Positions 42,094-49,665 of a DNA stretch of 64,000 nt are shown one piece after another. Source of the stretch: an uncultured Eubacteriales bacterium (GTDB lineage Bacteria > Bacillota > Clostridia > Oscillospirales > Oscillospiraceae); assembly GCA_900546615.1 (NCBI GenBank), contig URDJ01000003.1:32396-96395 (forward strand), read 5' to 3'. The notes under the pieces were generated by a model. It searched no databases, had not been told where the DNA came from, and saw only the letters and a list, made by a program, of their open reading frames with translations. Numbering within the stretch: the first letter of the stretch is position 1; each line of letters opens with the position of its first letter. Both the position numbers and the translations under genes were made by a program.

Positions 42094-43563
42094 TCACTCG
42101 GGGTCGTACTCGCAGACGTAGGCGACTTTGCCGCTGTAGATGCCGGGGTAGGCGGCAGCAGGGTCGTTCCTGGAGTCGTTATAGATCCAGCCGCTGCCCG
42201 TCTTCCAGAGCAGGCCGTAGTTCTCCGCAGTGCCGTCCGTGTCGTACACGGAAGGCTCACCGGGACCCCAGACGTAATAGTCAATGTCCTCGCCCGTCAC
42301 CCAGCTAAGCTCGCCGTCCACGCGGTGCAGGCCTATCCACACGAACTGCGCCCCGGCCTCATCCGCCAGCGCCGTGACCTTTGCCAGCTCCTCCGCATCG
42401 GATATGACGACGAGGTGTCCGCCGCTCTCCTCGCAGAGTGCCTTCGCCTCCTCCCAGCTGCAATCGGACACGACTATCTCATACGTCGGCTCCGGCGTCG
42501 CCGTCGGCGTCGGGGAGGGCGTCGGCTCCGTGGTCGGCGTCACAGTCGGCTCAGCCGTCTCGACCACGCCGACAGGCTGCGTCTCCAACGGCGGCGTGGG
42601 ACTGGTCACGGTCTCTCCGCCGTCGCCCGGCAGGAAAAACTTCACCGCCAGCGCCGCGATCACGATGACCGCGCAGATCGCCAGCACTATCAGCACCGGC
42701 CTCATGTTCCGCTTCGGCCGCGCCTCCTTCTCCCTTATCGCCCGCTCCTCAAAGTCCCTGTCCACCTTGTACTCCGGCCGGGGACCGGTCGGTCTGGGAG
42801 GCTCCACCGGCTTTACCGGCGGCAGCTCCACCTTCGGGCGCTTCGGCTCGGCCTTCGGCGGCTCGGACTCCGGTATCTTCTCCGGTTCCGGCTCGGGTAT
42901 CGGCTCAGGCTCCTCGTCCTCCGGCTCCAGATGCGCCAGAATTCCCGCCATCGTACGCTCGACCTCGCTCAGCTCCCGCTCGGGCTTGCCGAACATCTCC
43001 ATCGCCTTCGCGTCGCCCTCGCCCACGCAGGGCCGCAGGGCCTCCGAAAGCTCCTTAGTATCCTTATACCGCTCCGCAGCGTCGAAGCGCAGGCATTTTG
43101 CCATGACCGGCCCGAGCGTCTCGCCCGCCGCGGCCGGTATATGTATCTCGTCCCCGTTCATCCGGCGCCTGAGCGCCAGCGCCCGCAGCTCGTTCGTCAT
43201 GTTCTCCGGCGCCTTTTTGAAGAACGGCAGCAGCCCGCCGCTCACGCCCGCGTACAGCAGCAGTCCAATAGAATACACGTCCGCTGAAGCCTCCGCCGTG
43301 CCGTTCCAGAACAGCTCCGGCGCCATGTACTCCAGCTCGTCCGTAGACCAGTCGCCCGGTGCGTGATCCGCCCTCGGGCCGAGCCTCCAGGCCCCCTGCG
43401 CGTCCTGCGCGATGTTCCCCGGGTGGATATTCCCGTGGAAGCTCTCCCCGCAGGCCGCCGCGTCCGCGCAGACTTGCAGCGCCAGCGCGATCAGCTCCTC
43501 ACGCCCGAGCTTCCTTATCTCCTCGCCGAGCGGTTTTCCCGCCCCATGCTGTTTATTGTCCAT
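42094..43563 (-). CDS. Kinase-like C-lobe fused to a membrane helix and a C-type lectin-like domain
   Basis: A 489-residue protein. Residues 1-205 look like the C-lobe of a Ser/Thr kinase without the N-lobe: the catalytic loop is FHGNIHPGN (42-50) instead of HRDxxxxN, no DFG is present (RLGP), but MAPE (80-83) and the ADVYSIG helix (94-100) remain. There is no VAIK lysine or Gly-rich loop. A Pro/Glu-rich linker (214-265), a membrane helix (287-312), a TPSPTPT linker and a C-type lectin-like domain (361-489: CSWEEAKALCEESGGHLVVISDAEE, WIGLHRVDGELSW, WGPGEPS, VCEY) follow. So a pseudokinase inside and a lectin-like domain outside. Start ATG 43563 follows GGGGTG; its promoter covers the upstream ATG. 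Confidence 0.82.
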   Translation of the reverse strand: MDNKQHGAGKPLGEEIRKLGREELIALALQVCADAAACGESFHGNIHPGNIAQDAQGAWRLGPRADHAPGDWSTDELEYMAPELFWNGTAEASADVYSIGLLLYAGVSGGLLPFFKKAPENMTNELRALALRRRMNGDEIHIPAAAGETLGPVMAKCLRFDAAERYKDTKELSEALRPCVGEGDAKAMEMFGKPERELSEVERTMAGILAHLEPEDEEPEPIPEPEPEKIPESEPPKAEPKRPKVELPPVKPVEPPRPTGPRPEYKVDRDFEERAIREKEARPKRNMRPVLIVLAICAVIVIAALAVKFFLPGDGGETVTSPTPPLETQPVGVVETAEPTVTPTTEPTPSPTPTATPEPTYEIVVSDCSWEEAKALCEESGGHLVVISDAEELAKVTALADEAGAQFVWIGLHRVDGELSWVTGEDIDYYVWGPGEPSVYDTDGTAENYGLLWKTGSGWIYNDSRNDPAAAYPGIYSGKVAYVCEYDPE

Positions 43564-43596
43564 TCGTACACCCCAATCTTCGGGTATTATGTTAAC

Positions 43597-43625
43597 AGGA
43601 TACCACAGCCGGTCTCTCAAGTCAA
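43597..43625 (-). promoter_or_regulatory. Promoter of the pseudokinase-lectin gene
   Basis: Minus strand TTGACT (43620-43625) and TATCCT (43597-43602), spacer 17, 33 bases before the chosen ATG. This excludes the longer start at 43620. Confidence 0.6.
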
Positions 43626-43633
43626 CACAAACG

Positions 43634-43666
43634 GGCGGCCATCCGCCGCGTGAACGGATGGCCGCC
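43634..43666 (-). terminator. Terminator of the sodium symporter gene
   Basis: GGCGGCCATCCG (43634-43645) pairs with CGGATGGCCGCC (43655-43666). The tail on the minus strand (gtttgtgttgac) is T-rich but short and runs into the promoter of the next gene. Confidence 0.75.
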
Positions 43667-43694
43667 TTCTAAGGAATATGGTGGGAGAGGAACT

Positions 43695-45089
43695 TTACTT
43701 TATGATGCCGAAGGTCTGCAGCTGGCCGAAGAGCACGAGGAACATGGCCAGCGGCACTACGATCTTGCAGCAAACGGCATATATTTTCTTTGTCCTGAAC
43801 ACGTTGCCGTTGATCTCGATCTCCTCTGCGAGGGTATCGACCTTGTACTCGTAGCCGATGAAGATGCACATGAACAGCGCGCCCAGCGGCATCATGATGC
43901 CCTCGGACCAGAGGTCCATGAAGTCGAGCCAGCAGTAGCCCAGCGGCTGCCAGAGCCCGTTGGAGCCCAGGCCGTCCGCCGCCACGATCACGGCCAGGAC
44001 CAGGATGGCCAGGCAGGTGAGGATGGTATACTTCTTGCGGTTGCCGGGCTGGCCCTTGGCGTGCGCTTTGTCCATGTAGAAGGTGGTGACGACCTCGACC
44101 AGCGAGATGGCGGAGGTTATGGCCGCGATGAAAACGAGTATGTAGAAGATGAGGCCGAAGACGGGGCCGAGGCTGCCCATGGCGGCGAACACGTCCTGCA
44201 GCGTTACGAACAGCAGGCTCGGGCCGGCCATGGCGGCGTCCTCGCCGCCGAGGGCGATGGCCGCGGGCAGGATTGCGAAGGCGGCCATGACGGCGACCAG
44301 CGTGTCGGAGGAGACGACGATGAGCGCGTTCTTCTCGATGTTCTCCTTCTTCTCAAGGTAGGAGCCGTAGGTGATCATGGCGCCCATGCCGAGGGAGAGC
44401 GAGAAGAACATCTGACCGCCGGCCGAGGAGATGACGGCCATGAAGTCCTCCTTGAGCGGCTCGAGGTTCGGCACCAGCATGAAGCGCAGGCCCTCGCCCG
44501 CGCCGGGCAGGGTGACGGAGCGGATGATGACTATGAGCAGCATGACAAAGAGCGCGGGCATGGCGTACTTCGTGAACTTCTCTATGCCGCCCGAGATGCC
44601 GCCCATGACTATGATGCAGGTGAGCGCGAGGAAGATGACGCTGTAGACGATGGACTCGAGCTGGTTGGTCAGCAGGCCGTTGAAGAGGTCGCCCGCCGCT
44701 ATGCCGCCGCTGCCCCAGGAGGCGCCGAAAATGTCGCCCAGGTTCACGACGATGTACTTCGTGACGTAGCCGCCGAGGACGGTGTAGAAGCTCATGATGA
44801 GGAAGGCCGAGGCTATGCCGAGCCAGCCGAGCCAGCGGACCTCCTTGGACAGCTTCTTGTAGGTGCCGACGACGCCGAGGCCCGACTTGCGCCCCAGCGC
44901 CAGCTCGCCGACCATGACCATGAAGCCGACGAACAGCACCAGCAGCAGGTAGACGATGAGGAAGGCGAAGCCGCCGTTCGAGCCCATCTTGTACGGGAAG
45001 CCCCAGAGGTTGCCCAGGCCGACGGCGGAGCCGACAGCCGCCATGAGGAAGCCGAAATTGCTCCCCCAATTACCGCGTTTGTGTTCCAT
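43695..45089 (-). CDS. Sodium-dependent neurotransmitter-symporter-family transporter (NSS/SNF)
   Basis: A 464-residue secondary transporter with about 11-12 helices. The first helix holds NWGSNFGFLMAAVGSAVGLGNLWGFPYKMGSNGGFAFL, the NSS signature for sodium and substrate binding (GSAVGLGNLWGFPY). The AVISSAGGQMFFSLSLGMGAMITYGSYL segment is typical for helix 6. It takes up an amino acid or amine with Na+; the exact substrate is not readable. ATG 45089 follows AAAAAGGAGGAAAATT. It stands alone between its own promoter and terminator. Confidence 0.94.
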   Translation of the reverse strand: MEHKRGNWGSNFGFLMAAVGSAVGLGNLWGFPYKMGSNGGFAFLIVYLLLVLFVGFMVMVGELALGRKSGLGVVGTYKKLSKEVRWLGWLGIASAFLIMSFYTVLGGYVTKYIVVNLGDIFGASWGSGGIAAGDLFNGLLTNQLESIVYSVIFLALTCIIVMGGISGGIEKFTKYAMPALFVMLLIVIIRSVTLPGAGEGLRFMLVPNLEPLKEDFMAVISSAGGQMFFSLSLGMGAMITYGSYLEKKENIEKNALIVVSSDTLVAVMAAFAILPAAIALGGEDAAMAGPSLLFVTLQDVFAAMGSLGPVFGLIFYILVFIAAITSAISLVEVVTTFYMDKAHAKGQPGNRKKYTILTCLAILVLAVIVAADGLGSNGLWQPLGYCWLDFMDLWSEGIMMPLGALFMCIFIGYEYKVDTLAEEIEINGNVFRTKKIYAVCCKIVVPLAMFLVLFGQLQTFGIIK

Positions 45090-45142
45090 AATTTTCCTCC
45101 TTTTTTATCACTCCCAACCGGGTTTCCAGGCCCGGTACACAG

Positions 45143-45171
45143 ATTATAAAGGAGAAATTTGGCTCTTTCAA
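45143..45171 (-). promoter_or_regulatory. Promoter of the sodium symporter gene
   Basis: Minus strand TTGAAA (45166-45171) and perfect TATAAT (45143-45148), spacer 17. The leader carries an ACCGGG/CCCGGT hairpin (about 45116-45136). Confidence 0.65.
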
Positions 45172-45256
45172 TCGCAAAAGCCATATCTTATCAGCTTCTT
45201 AACGCCCGTCGGGCCATTCTTGATGCCATGTTTATACAGCGCCGTCCGCATAAACA

Positions 45257-45290
45257 GAGCCGGGACAGCGTTTTTCACTGTCCCGGCTCT
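45257..45290 (-). terminator. Terminator of the DUF378 gene
   Basis: AGAGCCGGGACAG (45257-45269) and CTGTCCCGGCTCT (45278-45290) form a perfect 13-bp stem right after the DUF378 stop. On the minus strand it is followed by gtttat. Confidence 0.75.
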
Positions 45291-45296
45291 ATCAGA

Positions 45297-45509
45297 TCAT
45301 GCGCCTTGCGCGTCCTCTTCGCGCTCGCGAAACAGCAGGGTCACACACCAGAGGGCCGCGAGGCCGACGAGAGTGTACACCACGCGGCTCACGGTCGCCG
45401 TCTGTCCGCCGAACAGCCACGCTACCAGGTCGAAGCGGAAAAGCCCGATGCTGCCCCAGTTCAGCCCGCCGATGATCGCCAGTATCAGAGCTATGCGATC
45501 CATTATCAT
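45297..45509 (-). CDS. DUF378 family small membrane protein
   Basis: A 70-residue protein with two helices: MIMDRIALILAIIGGLNWGSIGLFRFDLVAWLFGG and RVVYTLVGLAALWCVTLLF, with a charged C-terminus (REREEDAQGA). GGLNWG followed by a hydrophobic end is the DUF378 signature. ATG 45509 follows AAGGAGGCAGTTGGC. Function unknown in general. It has no operon partner here. Confidence 0.88.
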   Translation of the reverse strand: MIMDRIALILAIIGGLNWGSIGLFRFDLVAWLFGGQTATVSRVVYTLVGLAALWCVTLLFREREEDAQGA

Positions 45510-45611
45510 GCCAACTGCCTCCTTTTCGGCTGATCTCAACGCTTAATTTTCCCCTCATTACGCTCAAATATTCATTCGGCAAAACTTGTGTTTTTTCGAG
45601 TTTTTTCGCTC

Positions 45612-45640
45612 TTGCAAAGGCTTTTGAAATGCGTTATCCT
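45612..45640 (+). promoter_or_regulatory. Promoter of the candidate small RNA ahead of parB
   Basis: TTGCAA (45612-45617) and TATCCT (45635-45640) with a 17-base spacer. No start codon with a ribosome site follows within the next 130 bases; instead a structured stretch and a terminator do. Confidence 0.5.
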
Positions 45641-45646
45641 TTCATC

Positions 45647-45770
45647 ACAGCTTATCCAATTACCGCCCCGCGCCAAGCGGGACGGTATGCGGGGACCCGG
45701 CTCATATCTTTATCCCACAACCCTGTTTTGGCGGATGGTCTGAGAAACAGACTGTCCGCCGCCTTTTTTT
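45647..45770 (+). ncRNA. Candidate structured small RNA or leader attenuator upstream of parB
   Basis: A transcript from the promoter at 45612-45640 would run about 124 bases to an intrinsic terminator. Stem 1: TACCGCCCCGC (45661-45671) with GCGGGACGGTA (45677-45687), one C-A mismatch. Terminator stem: GGCGGATGGTCTG (45730-45742) with CAGACTGTCCGCC (45748-45760), then a T7 run. It contains no supported reading frame. It is either an independent RNA or a leader that ends before parB. I could not match it to SRP, 6S, tmRNA or RNase P RNA by eye. Confidence 0.45.
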
Positions 45771-45858
45771 ATTTTGCCTGAGAACAATTTTCGCGGGATT
45801 TCTCAGCGGCGGAAGTAGTACGATCCGGACAGGAACTGACACACGAGGGGGAGCGCGG

Positions 45859-46671
45859 ATGCAGACGCTTTTGACGAGACCCAGGCTGGGACGCGGCGGG
45901 ATAACGCAGATACCCGTGTCGGAGATCGAGCCGAACCCGAACCAGCCCAGGAGGATATTTGACGACGAGGCCCTCGGCTCACTGGCTGCGAGCATAGCCG
46001 AGTACGGGCTGATCTCCCCCATATCCGTCCGGCTGCACTACGGGCGTTACGAGCTCGTGACCGGCGAGCGGCGGCTGCGCGCGGCGAAGCTCGCCGGGCT
46101 CACGAGGATACCCTGCATAGTGCTGGACGTGGACATGGAGGAATCGGGCCTGCTGGCTATGGTGGAGAACCTCCAGCGGGAGGATCTGGATTTCATAGAG
46201 GAGGCCCGCGGCATAGCGAACCTCATACGCCTGTTCGACATGAGCCAGGAGGAGGCGGCGCGCAGGCTGGGTCTCAGCCAGAGCGCGGTGGCGAACAAGC
46301 TGCGCCTGCTGAAGCTGCCGCCGGACATACTGGCCGCCCTGCGGGACAAGGGCCTGACGGAGCGGCACGGCAGGGCGCTGCTCCGTCTTGAGAGCCCGGA
46401 GAAGCAGAGGGCCGCCCTCGCTCAGATCGTAGAGCTGGGCCTCAACGTCGCGCAGACCGACGCCTACATAGATTCCCTGCTGAGTCCCTCGCCGGAGGAA
46501 AAGCCCAAACCGCGCCGCGCCTTCGTCCTCAAGGACGTGCGCATCTTCCTCAACAGCCTCACCAAAAGCCTAGATATCATGAAACAGGGCGGCATCAACG
46601 CCGGCATGAAAAAGCAGGAGACCGATACCGAACTCATCGTCACCATCTCCATTCCCAAATCACGCCCCTGA
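45859..46671 (+). CDS. parB: ParB/Noc-family chromosome partition protein
   Basis: A 270-residue DNA-binding CTP-switch protein. Seen: IPVSEIEPNPNQPRRIFDDEALGSLAASIAEYGLISPISVR, the CTP-binding TGERRLRAAKLAG, ENLQREDLDFIEEARGIANLI and an HTH (MSQEEAARRLGLSQSAVANKLRLLKLPPDI). ENLQRE is seen in both ParB and Noc. The C-terminal dimer domain ends in KKQETDTELIVTISIPKS. No parA/soj neighbours it, so it is away from the usual origin block; it may be Noc or a second ParB. ATG 45859 follows GGGGGAGCGCGG. Confidence 0.92.
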   Translation: MQTLLTRPRLGRGGITQIPVSEIEPNPNQPRRIFDDEALGSLAASIAEYGLISPISVRLHYGRYELVTGERRLRAAKLAGLTRIPCIVLDVDMEESGLLAMVENLQREDLDFIEEARGIANLIRLFDMSQEEAARRLGLSQSAVANKLRLLKLPPDILAALRDKGLTERHGRALLRLESPEKQRAALAQIVELGLNVAQTDAYIDSLLSPSPEEKPKPRRAFVLKDVRIFLNSLTKSLDIMKQGGINAGMKKQETDTELIVTISIPKSRP

Positions 46672-46693
46672 CGGCGACCCGTTTATTATATGG

Positions 46694-46732
46694 AAAGAGC
46701 ATGCGCCACACGGCACATGCTCTTTTCTTCTT
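46694..46732 (+). terminator. Terminator after parB (bidirectional)
   Basis: AAAGAGCATG (46694-46703) pairs with CATGCTCTTT (46716-46725), followed by a T-rich run. It lies between convergent parB and the GntR gene. Confidence 0.85.
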
Positions 46733-46746
46733 TTTTCACCAGCCGT

Positions 46747-47489
46747 TCAAGGGTTCGCAGGCTCGTCCACGTAATACGCCGCCTTGAACTTGAACTTGTC
46801 GCCCCTCACCACCGTGCGGTGTATGGCTATGAGATGCTCCCGCTCGTGGCAGAACCTCTCGCAGAGCATACAGGGCACGTGCGCCGGGATCTGCAGCAGC
46901 ATCCGCTCGCGCGCGTTCGGTATGAGCGGAGAAAGCACCTCGCCCGCGTCCGTTATCTCCATGTTGTAATACGTCTCAAGATACGCATACAGCGAGCCGT
47001 CGCGCAGCACATCCGGCTCCAGCGACAGAAAGCGGCTCTGCGGCAGATAGGTCGTCTCTATCTTCAGCGGGAAAGCCTCCGCCGAGCGCAGGCGTACCAG
47101 CTTGTGCCAGCGTGTCTGTCTGCCGCCGTGCCGCACCTGCTCTATCGAGGACAGATACTTGTCAGCCCCTGCGTCTATCAGGTCATAGTCCAGTATCTGG
47201 TTTTTATGAGGACATGCTGGGCCTTCAGGCTGCTGGCAAAGGAGTGGGACTTCGTCAGGCGCTGCTCGAACATCTTCGGCTTTACAAAGTTGCCGTTGCC
47301 GTGCACCTTCACGATATACCCCGCCTTGTACAACGCCTCAAGCGAGGCCCTGATGGTCGAACGGCTGACGTGGTACATGTCGCAGAGCACGCGCTCGGCC
47401 GGCAGCGGCGCGTTTTCCGAATATTCGCCCGAATCGATCTTTCTTCTTATGTCCTCGTAGATCTCCCTGTAAAGCGGTATGCCGTCCAT
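46747..47489 (-). pseudogene. GntR/UTRA-family regulator with a one-base frameshift
   Basis: The N-terminal winged HTH is intact (MDGIPLYREIYEDIRRKIDSGEYSENAPLPAERVLCDMYHVSRSTIRASLEALYKAGYIVKVHGNGNFV). The frame then shifts at an A-run (ATAAAAACC on the minus strand, near 47194-47200): the first frame ends at once (IKTRYWTMT), while one added A restores KNQILDYDLIDAGADKYLSSIEQVRHGG and the complete UTRA ligand domain down to 46747. So a single base was lost in a homopolymer. Either a recent mutation or a sequence error; it divides the DNA-binding from the ligand domain. It faces away from the sugar cluster it should control. Confidence 0.85.
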
Positions 47490-47515
47490 TTCTCCACCCC
47501 CCCTGACTTGAGTAT

Positions 47516-47953
47516 ATGATCTGTGATCTTGTGACGGACGCGACATATCTGGACGGAGTGGTATGCTCCGGCTGGGAGGCGCTGGTAGACATCGGCGGCG
47601 GACTGCTGGTGGACGAGGGGCTTGTGGAGCCGAGGTTTTTGCAGTCCATCAAGGACACGATCGCGGAGTTCGGCTCGTACATGGTGCTGGTGGACAACAT
47701 CGCCTTTTTCCACGGCAGGCCGGAGGCGGGCGTGAAGGCGATGGCGATGAGTCTGGTGCTGCTGGCCGAGCCTGTATATCTCGGCGAGAAGCGGATCAAG
47801 GCAGCCTTCACCTTTGCCGCCGTAGACAAGAAAAGTCATCTTGGCCTGATGCGCGAGCTGGGCGGCTATCTACAGGACGAGGAGTTCCTGGAGCTGCTCA
47901 GAAACGGCGGACCAAAATCCGAAGTCATGAAAAAATTGAGGGAGGGTGCGTAA
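47516..47953 (+). CDS. PTS EIIA component (fructose/mannitol-ascorbate type)
   Basis: A 145-residue EIIA with the active-site region NIAFFHGRPEAGVKAMAMSLVLLAEPV, where the His accepts the phosphoryl group (FFHGRP in place of the usual ALPHARP), and the C-terminal AFTFAAVDKKSHLGLMRELGGYLQD. The domain is complete apart from a very short N-terminus. ATG 47516 has no strong ribosome site; the GntR start lies 27 bases away on the other strand. It would pass phosphate to an EIIB, but no EIIB is in the window. UlaC-like. Confidence 0.88.
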   Translation: MICDLVTDATYLDGVVCSGWEALVDIGGGLLVDEGLVEPRFLQSIKDTIAEFGSYMVLVDNIAFFHGRPEAGVKAMAMSLVLLAEPVYLGEKRIKAAFTFAAVDKKSHLGLMRELGGYLQDEEFLELLRNGGPKSEVMKKLREGA

Positions 47954-47959
47954 GCTGAA

Positions 47960-49588
47960 ATGAAGTATCTCGAATACCGCCGCGTCATCACGGAGCAGCT
48001 CGACAGGCAGTTCGACGAGGAGGGCGCGGCGATAGAAAAGGCGGCGGAGTACTGCGCCGCATCTGTATGCAGCGGCAGGCTCATACACGTCTTCGGCTGC
48101 GGGCACTCGCAGATGTTTGCGATGGAGGTGTTCTACCGCGCCGGCGGGCTGGTGCCGGTGAACGCGCTGCTCATCCCGCATCTGGCGCTCTTTCCGAGGG
48201 CGAAACTGAGCACCCTGCAGGAGCGCATCGAGGGCTTTTCCGGCAGCTATCTCGAGCTATTGCAGACCCCGACCATCATTCTGGCCATCGTTGCGCTCAT
48301 CGGCCTTATAGCGCAGCGCAAGAAGTTTTCGGAGGTGCTCTCGGGCACAGTGAAGACGGCGCTGGGCTATCTGGTGCTCTCCGCCGGCTCGAGCCTGCTC
48401 GTGACTGAGATACTCCCCTTTGTCGGGCTGTTCCAGGAGGTCTTTAATCTCAGCGGCTTCGCCACCGGCTCCGAGATCATCGTCGGCGCCATGCAGGACG
48501 CGGTTCCGGTCATAGCCTCGACCTCGGCGATAATCATGGGCGCGGGCTTCCTGGTGAACATCCTGCTGGCCCGCATCACCCCGCTCAAGTACATATTCCT
48601 CACCGGACACATGATGTGGATAAACTCCGTGGCCGTTGCCTTCTGCCTCTACTCCGCCGGCATGTCAAGCGGCGCGATCATCGGCATAGGCATTGTGCTG
48701 CAGGGCATCATCCTGACGCTCATCCCGGCCATAGCGCAGCCTGTCGTGCGCAAGATAACCGGCAGCGACGACTTTGCCATCGGCCACCTCACCACTCTCG
48801 GCACTGTCTCCTCGGCCTATGTCGGCAAGCTGGTAGGCAAGGGCAGCAAGAGCGCCGAGGACATGAAGCTCCCCGAGGGCCTCAAGTTCTTCAAGGACAC
48901 CTCCATGTCCATCGCCATCGTCATGTTCGTGTTCTACATGCTGGTGGTCATCCTCGCCGGGCCGGAGTCGGTCGGCGCGTACTCCGGCGGCACGAACTAC
49001 CTCATCTATGGCCTGCTCAAGGCTCTGGGCTTCACCGCCGGCGTCATGGTGCTCCTGCAGGGCGTCAGGATGCTGCTCGGCGAGCTGGTCCCGGCCTTCA
49101 AGGGCATCGCCGACAAGCTGGTGCCTAATGCGATCCCGGCCCTCGACGCGCCCGCCCTCTTTGGTTTTGCTCCCAACTCCCTCATGCTGGGCTTCATCTT
49201 CGCCACCATCGGCATGATCGTCGCGATGTTCATCTCCTCCGCACTCTTCGGCGTTGTGCCTCTGGTCTCCATCATCGGCGCCTTCTTCACCGGCGGCGTC
49301 GCGGGCATCATGGGCAACGCTCTCGGCGGCAGGCGCGGCGCCATGGCTGCGGGCTTCACCTACGGCCTCGAGCTTATCGTCTTCTCCGGCTTCACCTACA
49401 AGCTCTTCGGCCACTTCGCCTCCGTCGGAGCCGAGGGCACCGTCCACGACTGCATCGACGCCATGGCCGTCATGACCGCCATGTATAAGCCCGTCGTCGG
49501 CATAATCATCATAGTCGCCGTGTTCATCCTGGCCTGCGTGCTCGAAGCCAGAAGGCAGAAGAACCTCGCCGCGGCCGGCAAGAAATAA
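47960..49588 (+). CDS. Chimeric gene: UPF0309-like SIS N-terminus fused in frame to a UlaA/SgaT-type PTS EIIC
   Basis: A 542-residue frame. Residues 1-97 are the first half of a UPF0309-type SIS protein (MKYLEYRRVITEQLDRQFDEEGAAIEKAAEYCA, RLIHVFGCGHSQMFAMEVFYRAGGLVPVNALLIPHLAL), which then breaks off at about SGSYLELL. From about residue 100 the sequence is an EIIC of the ascorbate/galactitol group (QTPTIILAIVALIGLIAQRKKFSEVLSGTVKTALGYL, TGHMMWINSVAVAFCLYS, IGHLTTLGTVSSAYVGKLVGKGSKSAEDMKLPEGLKFFKDTSMS) lacking only its first few residues. The rest of the SIS protein and the EIIB gene normally beside such an EIIC are missing. An in-frame deletion, or an assembly join, explains it. Membrane part has about ten helices. 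Confidence 0.82.
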   Translation: MKYLEYRRVITEQLDRQFDEEGAAIEKAAEYCAASVCSGRLIHVFGCGHSQMFAMEVFYRAGGLVPVNALLIPHLALFPRAKLSTLQERIEGFSGSYLELLQTPTIILAIVALIGLIAQRKKFSEVLSGTVKTALGYLVLSAGSSLLVTEILPFVGLFQEVFNLSGFATGSEIIVGAMQDAVPVIASTSAIIMGAGFLVNILLARITPLKYIFLTGHMMWINSVAVAFCLYSAGMSSGAIIGIGIVLQGIILTLIPAIAQPVVRKITGSDDFAIGHLTTLGTVSSAYVGKLVGKGSKSAEDMKLPEGLKFFKDTSMSIAIVMFVFYMLVVILAGPESVGAYSGGTNYLIYGLLKALGFTAGVMVLLQGVRMLLGELVPAFKGIADKLVPNAIPALDAPALFGFAPNSLMLGFIFATIGMIVAMFISSALFGVVPLVSIIGAFFTGGVAGIMGNALGGRRGAMAAGFTYGLELIVFSGFTYKLFGHFASVGAEGTVHDCIDAMAVMTAMYKPVVGIIIIVAVFILACVLEARRQKNLAAAGKK

Positions 49589-49607
49589 GACTCTCTATCC
49601 ACCTTCA

Positions 49608-49638
49608 GGGGCGGCGTGCGCATTATCGCCGCCGCCCC
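49608..49638 (+). other. Intercistronic hairpin between EIIC and the SIS gene
   Basis: GGGGCGGCG (49608-49616) pairs perfectly with CGCCGCCCC (49630-49638). No T-run follows, so it is probably an mRNA processing or stability stem. Confidence 0.5.
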
Positions 49639-49665
49639 GTCTGCTTATAACGAAAGGAGCCGCTT

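Noticed and set aside
42094..43563. An active Hanks-type kinase
   Set aside because: No Gly-rich loop, no VAIK lysine, HGN in place of HRD and no DFG are seen; only the C-lobe remains.
45640..45780. 6S RNA or SRP RNA as identity of the small RNA candidate
   Set aside because: The conserved SRP loop and a 6S-like long bulged stem are not found by eye; the transcript is also short for 6S RNA.
46671..46740. A tRNA-like fold after parB
   Set aside because: It has only one stem and a T-run and no cloverleaf; it is a terminator.
47960..49588. A normal two-domain SIS-transporter fusion
   Set aside because: The SIS part stops mid-domain and the EIIC begins just past its own start, which fits a deletion join rather than a designed fusion; kept as a chimera with that caveat.
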